From Paratinospora sagittata (Eukaryota; Streptophyta; Magnoliopsida; Ranunculales; Menispermaceae): DNA of 64,000 nucleotides. This document shows, piece by piece, positions 22,938 to 35,599 of the stretch. Each line of letters starts with the position of its first letter. The stretch's first letter is position 1. Made by a program: the position numbers and the translations under genes. Under the pieces are notes generated by a model. That model saw only the letters and a list, made by a program, of their open reading frames with translations. It was not told the DNA's origin and searched no databases. The stretch spans positions 10,202,019 to 10,266,018 of the forward strand of contig CM069608.1 of NCBI GenBank assembly GCA_035771175.1, given 5' to 3'.

Positions 22938-24505
22938 CTGCAAGAATTGATGTTGCATGATGATCAACTTCTATGTGTAAAAAATTTTTAAAAAAATAAA
23001 TAAATAATTAAGAAAAAAAAGAGATAACCATACATTATTTCAACACAAGATTTTAGCACATACCTTGGTGTTGTATGTTAAATGTCCTTGAATCACGTAT
23101 ATATTGATATATAATTTGAGGACATTCAATGTATTTAATGGCCTCTGTGCTAAAAATGGGTATTAAAGATGAGTTCTGCTTCTTCTCCCTCATGGTTCTG
23201 CTTCCAAGAATCAATTGCATTTTTCTCACAGTACATGGTATACATATTATGTTGAAGGAGAAAGGAATTTGTGGAGATTCTTTCTTATCATGAGTTAATT
23301 AATGTATAATGACAACGATTCGTCGTTAATTATTTATAATTTTTAACGAATGTAATTTGTTGTCAAATATATTTATAGACTAAATAATCATTCGTTGTAA
23401 ATAGAAAACGACAAGTGGTTAAAGCGTCATTAACTTTTCGGAGATGATTTAGATGCCGTTGCGAAGATATATAACATTTGTCGCAAAATTTATGAAATTT
23501 TTTATGTGGGTATACTGTATACAACGACGGAATAGGGACGACATACTTTTTATCGCTGAATAATTATAACGACGGAACGGGGACTACATACTTTTCATTG
23601 CTTTTCCTTGCTAGCTACAATTGAATTAGCTAGTTTTGGATGATTGATGCAGCTTTGAAATACTAGATAATTAGTGCTTCCAATTTTATATAATATGAAA
23701 ATACCATAAGTTTCATAGATACAGAACCTTATTGGAGCTCGTTCCGCCAGGCCCGTCAGCTGAATTAGATGAACGAGCTCTAGAAATCAAAATCTTTCTC
23801 GTTCCACTTAGAACTAGAAATTTCTCTTCTGATGATTCTCGGCGTCTTCGTTGGATCAGTGAGATATTGCGGGTGGATGATGATCCAACAAGAATAGGAG
23901 AATTTAGGGTTTTAAAAATCGTCTTCTGCGTTGGTCCAAGTTGATTTACTGATAGAATCAAAGACATTTTTTTTTGCTTTGTTTGGGATTGAAGACTTCA
24001 CACATTTTCTAACTTCCACAACTGCCAGTCCGTAGATATCTTTATGGATAAGAGAGATAATAGACTGAAATGGCCATATATGAACGAATACACAAGGCAT
24101 TTTAAAATAATTTAATTATCTAAAATCAACACTCTTTCTAAATTAACACACATTTTTTAACATAAACATTACTTAATGATATATCATTGAATATTTTAAA
24201 ATATTAATATTTTTTTATAAAATGTAATTGAATCCATCTAATAAATTCATGTTAAAGCTTGTTTAGTTGTAAAGAAAAGGAGATTTTTGTATATTCCATA
24301 ATTTTATATATTTATCTCAAACATTTGCATTTATACAATACTAATAAAATAAAACACTGATGATCATTATATTCTATAATTTTATTTATTTATTTTCTCT
24401 GTAAAACACATCATGCTCATGCTCATGCTCATGCTACTTGGAGATAATTTAAAAACACACACACACACAAACAAGCCCTAAGTTTAATATATATATATAT
24501 ATATA
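22938..24505. other. intergenic, with a possible CACTA-like remnant and simple repeats
   Basis: About 23309-23620 has recurring ACGACGGAA and CGTCGT-type motifs (for example CAACGACGGAATAGGGACGA) like the subterminal parts of non-autonomous CACTA elements, but no terminal repeats. A stretch around 23713-23967 is open on both strands with no recognised product. A (CATGCT)4 repeat is at 24412-24435 and (CA)n/(TA)n runs follow to 24505. No gene is supported. Confidence 0.4.
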
Positions 24506-25765
24506 TTAATTCCTGGGAGTGACATGGACCCATAATGGATATTTCATGACGGCAGTGAAGTTCAACGTCTCGGATAAGTCCACCTCATCACCTTCTTTAG
24601 TTGTCCATTTGAACTCCTTCACCAGATTAGCCACAAAGTACTCCAGGAGTAACACGCTTAAACTCATCGCAGGACAATCATCTTAATCTCCCTACTACCC
24701 ATTATATCAAAAACTGATTTCCCATCATGATGATCCCCTGCTCCATCGTCATTCAAACTTAAAAACCTCTTCGGCTTGAACTCCATGGGATCCTCCCACA
24801 CTCTCTGATCCAACCCAATCCCGGCTACCGAGAAATTTACCAAACTACCCTTCTTCACCAAGTAGCCTCCTATTGTTACATCCTCCGTCGTCGCGTGTGG
24901 CAAAAGAAAATGTGATGGTGGGTGCCGCCTTAGCCCTTCCAACACTACCGCTTTCAAGTAGGGCATTTTCTGTAAATCTTCTTCTTTGATTTCACTATCA
25001 CTATTACTTGTTATCTCATTAAACAATCTTTCTTGAATTTCTTGATTTTTCACTAAGTTGGCCATTATCCACTGTAACGCCGAGGTTGTTTCGTGGACGC
25101 CTCCTAGAAACTCTGAACACAAGCTCACCATTTCTTCTTCCTTCAGCTTCCTTCTTTTTCCATTTCCTTCTTCTACTTCTTCTTTTGTTTGTGCTTCTTC
25201 TGGTATGGTAAGATTAAGAAGAGTATCCACATGTGACAGTGTTATATCCTCTTGGTGTTGTTGTTGCTGTTTCGCTTGACGAGCTCTAATGAGAGGAATA
25301 TAAACTGTTTCTAGATTTTTTCGAATCTTGTAAAGCTCAGACCAGCGATTTCGGAACACAATTTTAGATAATAGCAGTGTGAGGGCACTAAGAATGTGGA
25401 ACCTTTGAAATGATAAAGCGAAAACTGTTTCAACTTTCACAATTTCTCTAATGACTTTATCATTCCCGAGAATATCTCCAAAACAAATGTGAGCTAGCAA
25501 GCAGAACATGGCGTACTCAAAGTTATCCAGTACTTTAATGGGTTTTTTTCCAGATTCAGATTCAGATATGAGCTTGTTCTTCAACATGTTTAGTACCCAT
25601 TTCCTGGAATGAGCGAAGGATTTGATCCCGGAAGGATGGAGGAGCTCGGAGCCGATGTTTCGCCTGAGGAATCGCTAGAGTGGGCCGTAAGAGGCATGGC
25701 TTATAGCATGCTGGTTGCATGAAATGATCTTGCTTGGCTCCGATGCCGGAGGTCTGTCGGCGAAG
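24506..25765 (-). pseudogene. CYP89A: CYP89A-type cytochrome P450, main part (3' of insertion)
   Basis: This continues the gene starting at 30617, after the inserted element. It reads FADRPPASEPSK, then a TAG at 25675-25677 where the family has Trp, then an open frame to 24664. Visible are the I-helix (GGVHETTSALQW, with the usual Ala-Gly changed), the K-helix EGLRRHPP, the PERF region as FKPKRF, and SREIKM just before the haem loop. The next residues in frame are not FGxGRRxC: about 25 bases covering most of the Cys-ligand loop are missing and the frame shifts. After the gap the frame gives CPAMSLSVLLLEYF to the stop at 24506-24508. Without the haem loop it cannot be a working monooxygenase. 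Confidence 0.88.
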
Positions 25766-26087
25766 TGTTGTGCGCAGCGGAATCGAATATCAAAGCAATC
25801 GAATGCAAAAATAAATAATGGAAACAAGAACACAAAGATTTACGTGGTTCGGCGAAACTCCGCCTACTCCACGGGAGATGAAAATCACTAATTGGGGAAT
25901 TCCAAAAGGAGAGTATAAAATATACTTCAAAACTCTCATACCCTCAAAATACAGTAATAGGGTATTCATAATAATGAGAGGTTTGGTTCAACTCAAACAC
26001 TAATAGAAATTAGGGTTTGCTTCAAATACTAACTTCATAATAAAATGACATAAACGCCCACGAATAGGACGAGCCAAATAATCAACA
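25766..26087 (-). repeat. 3' LTR of the copia element in the P450
   Basis: 322 bp, TG...CA on the minus strand, preceded by the polypurine tract AAGGTGGAGATT (26099-26088). Confidence 0.85.
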
Positions 26088-26158
26088 AATCTCCACCTTG
26101 GCGAGATCGCCTAAACAAACAAATCACCAATCTCATCTCCAAATGCGCCCGAAAGCGC

Positions 26159-29100
26159 TCAGGTTCTAATGACATTGATCAAGTTCAAACAATGCTCAAA
26201 CTTGATCGCTGGTACAATCTTGGTCAACATGTCTGCAGGATTATCTTTTGTATGGATCTTCATCAATGAAATCTCACCATCCTCGATAACCTCTCGAACA
26301 AAATGAAAACGGACATCAATGTGTTTTGTTCTTGCATGATGCACCTGGTTCTTTGCCAAATGAATAGCACTCTGACTATCACAATGAACTGTGACACTAT
26401 CCATAGTAACCCCCACGTCACCAAGCAAACCAAATGGCCTCCTTAATAGCCTCTGTCATAGCCATATACTCTGCCTCTGTAGTAAACAAAGCAACTGTAA
26501 ACTGCAACGTAAACCTCCAACTCACCGGTCCTCTAGAAAGTGTAAACACATACCCACTAGTAGAACGGCGCTTATCCAAATCACCTGCAAAGTCCGAATC
26601 CACATATCCATCCAAATGTAAACCAAGTCTGTCATCCTTTTCAAATACCAATCCAACATCCAAAGTACATGAAATGTACCGCAAAATCCATTTCACTGCT
26701 TGCCAATGTTCTTTTCCTGGGTCATGCATATACCTGCTAACCATACTAACTGCTTGTGAAATGCCTGGTCTCGTACACACCATTGCATACATCAAACTGC
26801 CAACTGCACTTGCATATGGAACCTTAGCCATAAAATTACGTCCTCATCTGTACGTGGAGCCATCAAAGCACTGAGCTTAAAGTGAGGAGCCATCGATGTA
26901 CTAACAGGTTTGGCCTTTTCAATTCCAAACCGATGCAAAACCTTTTTCAAATATTGTGTCTGATTCAAACACACTGTACTCTTCACTCCGTCTCTTCTAA
27001 TTTCCATACCAAGTATTTTCTTAGCTTCTCCAAGATCTTTCATTTCAAATTCAGTATTTAACTGAGTCTTCAAATATTCTATCGCCACCTTGCTCTTAGA
27101 TGCAATAAGCATATCATCCACATATAAGAGCAAATAAATAAACGATGAATCGGGAAGCTTACGAAAATACACACAATGATCATAACTGCTCCGAGTGTAC
27201 TGCTGACCAATCATAAATCTGTCAAATCGCTTGTACCATTGTCTGGGAGACTGTTTCAAACCATAAAGAGACTTGTTCAATTTGCAAACGAGATTTTCTT
27301 TACCAGGTACCTTAAAACCTTCAGGTTGAGACATATAAATCTCTTCTTCAAAATCACCATGGAGGAAAGCGGTCTTCACATCCAACTGTGCTAATTCCAA
27401 ATCATAATGTGCAACCAAAGCAAGCAAAATACGAATAGACGAGTGCTTGACAACAGGTGAAAATATTTCATTGTAGTCTACACCCTCAGTCTGAGCATAC
27501 CCCTTTGCAACTAATCTGGCTTTGTATCTCACATTATTCATCTCTGCAGAACCTTCCTTTTTGGTGAAAACTCATTTGCATCCAATAGCTTTCTTACCCT
27601 CTGGAGGTCGAACTAATTCCCAAGTCTGATTCTTATGAAGAGATTGCATCTCCTCATCCATAGCCTTTGTCCAGTCTGCACTGTCAGAATACTGCATAGC
27701 TTCTTTATAACTGGTAGGAATACCATCTTCAATAACTGGGAGTGCATATGCCACCATATCTTCAAAATGAGCAGGTTTGCGAATATCTCTTCGCTGTCTA
27801 CGGGAGGCAATAGAATCTGACTGTCGTAGGATTGTTGGGGTTGAATTCTCAAAATCTGATCTTTCACCATTTGTAACACCTGTGCGGTTGGGACATGTCT
27901 TCATAGCAACATCAAACTCCACCTGCTCAGGAGCATCTTGATTGTTCTTTTTCGACTGAAGACCTTGTTGGGGAGATTTATTTAGAACTCCTGATTCATT
28001 AAAAGTAACATCTCTGCTGATGATAGACTTCTTTGATTCAGGACACCAGATCTTGAACCCCTTCACACCTTTATCAAAACCCAAGAAAATACCTTTCTTG
28101 GCTCTAGGATCCAACTTGTCTTCCCTGACATGAAAGAAAGCAGAACAACCAAATACATGTAATGAATCATAATCATGTGCAGGTTTACCTGACCAAACCT
28201 CAATAGGTGTTTTCTTGTCAAGTGCAGCAGATGGTAGTCTATTGACCAGATGATATGCATAGCGAAATGCTTCTGCCCAAAACTGTTTGCCTAACCCAGC
28301 ATTAGACAACATACATCGAACTTTCTCTAGTAAAGTACGATTCATACGCTCAGCAACTCCATTCTGTTGTGGTGTATTTCGAACTGTGAAGTGTCTGACA
28401 ATTCCTTCATCCTGGCATACCTTCATAAATGGATCTGAAGTATATTCTCCACCATTATCTGATCTAAGCATTTTAATTTTCCTGCCAGTCTGATTCTCAA
28501 TCATTTTCTTCCATGATAAGAAGTGTTCCAAAACTTCACTTTTCTGACGCATTGTATACACCCAAACTCTCCGAGAGTAGTCATCAACAAATGAAACAAA
28601 ATAATGCTTACCTCCCAAAGATGCCACTTTGGTAGGTCCCCAAACATCTGTGTGAACATAATCAAGTATACCTTGAGTACAGTGAATAGTTGTACCAAAC
28701 TTGACTCGAGTCTGTTTCCCCAAAACACAATGTTCACAAAATTCCAATTTGCAAATTTTAGCACCTTTCAACAAATCCTGTTTAACCAGTGCGTGCAAAG
28801 ATTTCACATCAGCATGTCCAAGTCGCCTGTGCCATAACTCAGTAGTATCATCTGTAGATACATATGCAACTGTGCTCGCTCTACCCATAATTGTACTACC
28901 CTGCAAAAAATACAAGTTATTTCTTCTTGTACCTTTCATCACTATCAATGCTCCCAAAACAATCTTCAAAATACCGTCTTCAATTGTGATCTTGAAGCCT
29001 TTTGATTCTAATGCACCCAAAGAAATTAGATTCTTCTTCAAGTCTGGTACATACCGAACTTCCTTCAAATCCCTGATTGTTCCATCATGTAATTTCAATT

Positions 29101-30103
29101 GTACTGTACCTATCCCTTTTGTCTCACATATATCATTATTACCCATAAAAACAGATCCACCGACGAATTCATCGAGAGTAGAAAAATATTCTCTATTTGG
29201 ACACATATGATAGGTGCAGCCTGAATCCAAAATCCAATCCTCAGATTGACATACCAAAGATGAACAAACCAGTGAAATATCTGAATCTGAATCCTTCACT
29301 TGTGCAATATTTGAAGTAACTATGTTCTGATTTTTATTCTGCAATTTCGGACAGTCTTTCTTCCAATGCCCCGTCTCGTGGCAATATCCACATTCATTCT
29401 TTGCAGGAATTCTTCTTTCTGATGATTTCCCTCTCGACTTAGATCGAGATTTTCTATCTTTCTTTCCTTGCTTCTGTTCAGATCTACCCCTTATTACCAA
29501 AGCTGACGAAGTCTCCTTGCTGTCATGTTTATCCTTTTTACGATACATGTGGTTAATCAAAGCAAAAGATACCTCATCATAATTAATTGATTTCTTTCCA
29601 TGCAATAAAGTAGTAGAAAAATGTTCATATTCATCGGGTAATGAATTCAGTAAAAGAACACCCTTATCCTCATCAAAAATAGTAACATCCAAATTTAATA
29701 AATCAGCAAGTAATTGATTAAATTATTCCAAATGTTCAGTCATGGAATTACCTGGTTTGTAGTCAAACCTGTAGAGCTTTTTCTTCAAATAAATTCGATT
29801 TTCAATGCACTTGGTCATGTACTTATCTTCCAATTTCTGCCAAAGTTCCTTAGCCTCAGTTACTTTCATAACAGAATACTTTTGTTCCTTCGCCAAACAT
29901 AATCTTATGGTACCACAAGCTTGACGATTAATTTTCTTCCAAGTCTTCTCATCCATATCAACAGGTTTTTCTTCCAAAGCAACGTCTAAATCTTGTTGGG
30001 CTAAGACATCAAGAACTTCACATTGCTACATTCCAAAATTGTTCTTGCCATTAAATTTCTCAACTTCAAATTTTGCATTCGAGACTTTCGAAGAACTTTC
30101 CAT
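26159..30103 (-). pseudogene. copia gag-pol of the inserted element
   Basis: ATG at 30103 (MESSSKVSNAKFEVEKFNG). One frame continues to about 26830 with stops at 30026-30028 (Trp position), 29723-29725 and 27572-27574 (Trp in CKWVF). Frameshifts near 26830 and 26425 then lead to the end at 26159. Domains: complete Gag with zinc knuckle CGYCHETGHWKKDC, protease ILDSGCTYHMC, pre-integrase with intact CEHC, integrase (SDNGGEY, QQNGVAERMN), RT with LLYVDDML, RNase H with CDSQSAIHLAKN. It is the same family as the coding part of the 10114 element and shows what that element's gag has lost. Confidence 0.9.
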
Positions 30104-30302
30104 CTTCAATTTTTCAAAGAACCAGATTCACGTTGAGCAAAAACAAACACGCCAAAATTGCTCACGGTCCAATTTGAAGATCAAGAAACCAATCGATTTT
30201 GTGATAAAATAATCACAACTAAAGTGAAAATTTTTGTTTCAAAAAAACTCCACGTTCAACCACAAAAAATTTGTCTTTTATGCAAAAAGACCAAAAAAAA
30301 AA

Positions 30303-30617
30303 AAAAAAGATGGCGTCGTTTTGAACCAATGCTTTGTGGGCTAAATCGTTGTTAGAGATGAACACAACGTTACGGGGACCGAGTTTGAGATTAACGATTG
30401 GGCCATATTTTGAGTGGAGTTTGATGAGTGCTCGTTCGAGTTCCATGGAGTTTCGGAAAAGCCATTGGAGATCAGAGAAGATGGGAATTTTGGGAGGCCC
30501 AGGTGGTAGCTTTGCCGCATTGTTGTTGCTGCTACTACCACTGGAATTAAGGTGAAATTTTAAGGCTAAGGTAATGGTGATAAGCGTAAGGAAGATGAGG
30601 AACCAAGGGATCTCCAT
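30303..30617 (-). pseudogene. CYP89A: CYP89A-type cytochrome P450, N-terminal part (5' of insertion)
   Basis: ATG at 30617. MEIPWFLIFLTLITITLALK is a signal-anchor helix for the endoplasmic reticulum, followed by a Ser/Asn linker and the proline hinge KLPPGPPKIPI. Then HSKYGPIVNLKLGPRNV and ALVQNDAI match the start of CYP89A proteins. The frame runs into the retrotransposon at the poly-T tract (30308-30293), and the matching continuation FADRPP is found at 25765, about 4.5 kb away. The exact last P450 base is ambiguous because of the T run. Confidence 0.88.
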
Positions 30618-33209
30618 AGCTTGCTGCAGTTAATTAACTGATCTTAGTTAAACCGATCTTAGTTCATTTCCAGCTTTAAGTAAGGAAAGAGGCATGCAGG
30701 CTCCTCTCCACATAACATTTCAGCCAATAACTAGGGTGTAGTTGGTGCAAGTATAGGTCACCCATAAAAGTCAGAGGGTAAAGGATAGCTTTCCATTCCA
30801 TTTTTAGTATATTTATATTAATATTTTATATTTTAACCTTTATATTATTAGACAATAATAGCAAAAATGATATGTCATTTGGATCACAAGGAATCAATAT
30901 TTTTCGGGCCTACCTTTTTAATTGTATAATGTAACAAGATCTGCTGTCCACCTCCATAATCTTACATTATTGAGAGAGAGGTAGGGAGACGTGGCAAATA
31001 ATAAATTAATTAACTCACAAAAAAATCCAAAACGAAACTTTTTTAGCGGTAGTCAAAGTAAAACTATCCGGTTCCGCGGCTTCTGTCGATAGCTTTAATG
31101 ACACCAATGGTGCAAGAAAAACAGCATTTAATGACACCAATGGCCGAACTACAACCAGAGCCAGTAAACGCCCAATATTGAATGTAAAACGTGCGCTCCA
31201 CACTTACTTGCTTACGTGGGCCCTTACCTTGGGAAACAAGCCCAAATACAACCATATCCCCCTCTCCAAATTGAGTTTTATATTTTGTATTTTTGTAGAT
31301 TAAAACTTTTTTATTTATATAGAAAAAGGTTCAATCTATTATAAATATTAAAAATGTGATAAATATGTTAATAAAATTATTTTTTCATTATTTTTAATGG
31401 GAAAGTGATTATCGAGAGTTTTAGTTTCTTTAAAAATAATTTCTCTTCAATATATATCAATCTAATTTTAGAATTAAAAATAATTTCTCTTGAATATAAT
31501 TTAATAAAATTATTTTTATATAAGATTTTCGTTAAATTTTTTTCTAAAGTAAAATAATAAAAAATATTTTTGAATAAAGGACATATACATTTTTTAGATT
31601 TCGTGTGTATGCGTATGTAATTTTTCAATTTTTGTTAAAAAATTAAAACCCCCAAAAATTACTTTCCCATTAAAAATAATTTTATGACATTAACTTTGTT
31701 GTTAAATATATATATATATATATTTTAATAACATACTTATGACATTTTTAATATGTTTTTTTTGTTTGTTTTAGACTTAACATTTTTAAGATGTCTAAAG
31801 CAATGACTTTTATAAATATAACTAAATGAATTTTAATCTAAAAAATCAATACAAAACATAAAAGCCAACAATAAAATATCAATATTTAACAATAAAAAGA
31901 GAAAGTTAAATAAATAAAATTTGCCAAAAACAAAAGAACATAATAAGAAAAAAAAAATTCACCCATTTAAGGCCTCACCCGTGTAACTTTATGTGTTTTT
32001 TTAGGTGTTAAAAAATTATTTCTCTTTTTTTTTTTTATAATTATATTAGTCGTGCATTGTAACGTGAGTGATAAATTAGTATTCAATCAACATTAAAATG
32101 GTATTATTGAAGAGAAAAAAAAAATCTGCATACTGTATTTGTGAGATTTATTTAATTGAAATTTTTTAAAATGCAATATTAAAGAAAAAAATAATTCAAT
32201 CTGAGAGGTCTTGGTAAATCACAAAATGCATTTTAAGGGGAGAACAAAGAAATAAAGATTAGCTGCAAATAAATCTACCACACCTAATTAATTTTGAGAT
32301 TGACCTTGATGGGCTTGAATGGAACAATGGTACTGTATGTAAAAAATTTTCACATCTTGTAGCAATGATTTGTTTTTAATACTGATGAATTAGAAAAATA
32401 AATTCATATTTCAATCATTTTAATTTATTGTCACCATGTTATATAAGAGATCCAAATCACCTCCCCCCGTCTCCCTCATTTGTTTTTCTTCTACAAAGAA
32501 ATCACTTACAACTTACAAGTCTTAGTTTCTTTATTCTTTTAGAAATCACCACCCACCATGCAGCTAGTCATGGATGGTTCTAATTAACTGCAATAAAATG
32601 GTTGTGGCAGAAAACTGCAACATTCATCTGTATATGGCAGCTATCCACGATCAAAGTTGGTTGGAAAAACTATACTAAGAAAGTGCAATATTTATCTAAT
32701 TAAAACTTAGTTCCAGGAACCGCTTGGTAACTTGATAGTCTTGATTTTTAGTTTTTATGGGATTGGATCATTAAAAGAAATGTTAATCTAACTGTAAAAA
32801 TTACGACTGCATGTGTAACTACAAATTAATACATATTCATTGGATATTAGTGTTTTAGATATCTCAAGAGGTTTAATAAATGAGCTAATTCATATAAACA
32901 TGTAGTTACAACATTTTGCAGTTAGATTCGCATTTCCGTTGAATCAATACCTAGAATCTCTTGCAGTAACAAAACGGATTCACTACACCATGTTTGAAAT
33001 CTTTTTTAAAAAAGTATTAACTATTTTGAATTTTTAAAATTATCCATGTTAAACATGAATAAGATGATAAACAAGTGACCACTGATCTAAGCGCTTATTA
33101 GCTCTCTGACTAATTACCGGACTAATTACCAGCTTGAATATGTTTAAACATTTAATATTGAGAGATTATTGTGAACAATAGAGATTTGATGCAATCCTAG
33201 GTATAGATT
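30618..33209. other. intergenic, AT-rich, no gene seen
   Basis: The first few hundred bases are the upstream flank of the P450. A 17-bp direct repeat TTTAATGACACCAATGG occurs twice about 33 bp apart (near 31093 and 31126). A (TA)n run lies near 31709-31722. Small open frames here show no family features. Confidence 0.55.
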
Positions 33210-35485
33210 AGTTAGCCGCATATCATGCCCTAGTGGATTATTTTTCTAAAAGGATAGTATTTCAGATACCTGGACAACCATCATTTGTGTACGGAGGTAC
33301 TGTGACATCTAAACTATCTACTAGAGGTAGACTGGTTACAAATAAAAAGATGAAAATTTTGGCTAGTATAAAGCCAGAGGGAGAGGTATTCAATTGTCTG
33401 AGATCCCCATAGTGTGCGAGTACCTAGATATATTTCCTGATGATTTAGTAGGATTGCCACCTAGGCGGGATATAGACTTCACTAGAGAACTGATACCTAG
33501 TACAATACCTATTTCTATTCTTCCATATAGAATGATGTCAAAAGAGTTGCAAGAACTCAAGGTGCAACTTGATGAGTTAATGGAAAAAGGATTTATTACA
33601 CCCAGTATGTCACCATGGGGAGCACCTGTTTTATTTGTGAAGAAAAAACATAGTAATCTACGTCTGTGTATAGACTACCGTCAGCTGGACAAGGAAACAA
33701 TAATGAATAAGTATCTTTTACTATGTATTGATGATTTGTTTGATCAACTGAATGGGGCCAAGTTCTCTTTTAAGATTGATTTGCGATCTGGGTACCATCA
33801 GTTGAGGATTAGGGAAGAGGATATATCAAAAATTGTATTCAGGACAAGATAGGGACATTATGAATTTCTTGTGATGCCCTTTGGTTTGACCAATGCACTT
33901 GCTATGTTTATGAATTTGATGCAAAACGTATTTAAGCTATATCTGGATCAATTTATTATTGTCTTCATTGACGATATCTTAGTTTATTCCAAGACTCGAT
34001 AGGAGCATGAGCAGCATCTCCGGGTTACACTACAGACATTGAGAGAGCATAGGCTATATGCTAAACTCAGTAAGTGTGAATTTTGGATAAACGAAGTGAA
34101 ATTTCTAGGTCGTGTGGTGAGTGCAGATGGAATATCTGTTGATTCTGCCAAGGTGGAAACAATTATGAATTGGCCTAGACCGACCACATTGAAAGAAATT
34201 CGAAGTTTTCTGGGTTTAGCAGGCTATTATAAAAAGTTTGTGGAAAGGCTTTCTAAGTTAACTATACCACTTACTAAGCTGACTCAGAAGAACGTAACTT
34301 TTGTATGGATTGTAGCTTGAGAAGAAGCATTCACAGAGTTGAAGAGGAAGTTGACTATTGCATCAGTGTTAGTACTTCCAGAGCCTGGGAAAGAGTTGGT
34401 GATCTACATAGATGCATTGCATTCCGGTCTGGGTTATGTATTAATGTAAGATGGTAGAGTGGTGGTTTATGCATCTAGACAATTGAAGGTGCATGAGAAG
34501 AATTACCTTGTGCATGATTTGTAACTGGCTACAGTTGTTTTTGCATTAAAACTGTGGAGGCACTATCTCTACGGTGAAAAATTCACATTGTTTTCAGACC
34601 AAAAGAATATGAAGTATTTGTTTGATTAGAAAGAGTTGAATAATCTGGAAAGATTATAACTTCACATTGGAGTATCATCTTGGGAAGGCCAATATAGTTG
34701 TTGATGCACTGAGTAGGAAACGTACAGAGACTGGCGTGGTAGCTTGTTAAATGGCCCATGAGTGTCGATTAGTGAAGAGAGTTACAGTGATGAGTGTACT
34801 TTCTATCGCCCCTCATGTCGATATTTGTGCTCAAATGCATATCCAGCTGACATATACTCATATTCAAAGAGTCAAAGATCTACAACAGCATGATCCTGAC
34901 TATGATATGTATAATTCATGGGCTGATAGAGCCGAACATGTTGATTGGCAACGAGATTCAGATGGTGTATCACGATTTCAGGGGAAATTATGGGTTCTTG
35001 TAGATCGTAATCTAAGAGCAGAGTTACTCCAGACAACGCACATATCTCAATATACTATCCACCCGGGATCAACCAAAATGTATCATGATATGAAGAGAAC
35101 AATTTGGTGGCATGGGATGAAGAAGGATATAGCTAAGTATATTCAGAAATGTGGAGTATGTCAACAGGTTAAGGATGAACACGGAAGACCTAGAGGATAG
35201 ATGCAACCATTGTCTATTCCGAAATTGGAAATGGGAGCATATTACTATGAATTTTATTACAGAATTACCTAGATCTTAGGGTAGATACGATGACATCTGG
35301 GTTATCGTTGATAGAGATTACATGGTGTTCCCGCATCTAATGTATTTGATAGATACTCGAGATTTACATCGAGGTTTTGGCATTCAGTACAGACTCGATT
35401 TGGGACTCATCTCTGTCTCAGTACAATATTCCATCCTCAAATAGATGGCCAGACTGAGAGGGTGATATAGATGCCGGAGGATATG
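33210..35485 (+). pseudogene. Ty3/gypsy pol fragment (RT-RNase H-integrase), Tekay-like
   Basis: RT reads [44 protein letters not shown], then a stop at 33850 and [22 protein letters not shown] (active site IDD) and another stop. RNase H, the HPGSTKMY...CGVCQQVK zinc-finger region of integrase and FHPQIDGQTER follow, with many stops and a deletion of the integrase middle. No LTR, gag or chromodomain is seen, and the sequence breaks off near 35485 into the CACTA remnant. Gypsy order (RT before integrase) is clear. The lineage is judged from motif style only. Confidence 0.82.
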
Positions 35486-35599
35486 CTCAAACCCAATATT
35501 TCAGATGCCAACAAAGTTAGTATCCCTAAAAACTTTTTTTTTAAAAAAATACTAGAATGTTATAGTACAATATTAACTATAAAATCTTTTTGCATCACA

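Larger units (their letters stand above)
25766..30308 (-). mobile_element. Ty1/copia element inserted in the P450 gene, 5' LTR lost
   Basis: On the minus strand the element has a leader, gag-pol and a complete 3' LTR (26087-25766, TGTTGATTA...GCACAACA) that joins the P450 coding sequence cleanly at CTTCGCCGAC. At the other end there is no LTR and no primer binding site: the leader meets the P450 codons GACGCCATC through a run of 16 T (30308-30293). The expected duplication CTTCG is therefore present on one side only. The simplest reading is a normal insertion followed by deletion of the 5' LTR. The copy cannot be transcribed from its own promoter. Confidence 0.88.

Noticed and set aside
23713..23967. 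Opposite-strand open frames (84 and 70 residues)
   Set aside because: Neither shows a recognisable family, membrane segment or splice context, and both cannot be real over the same span.
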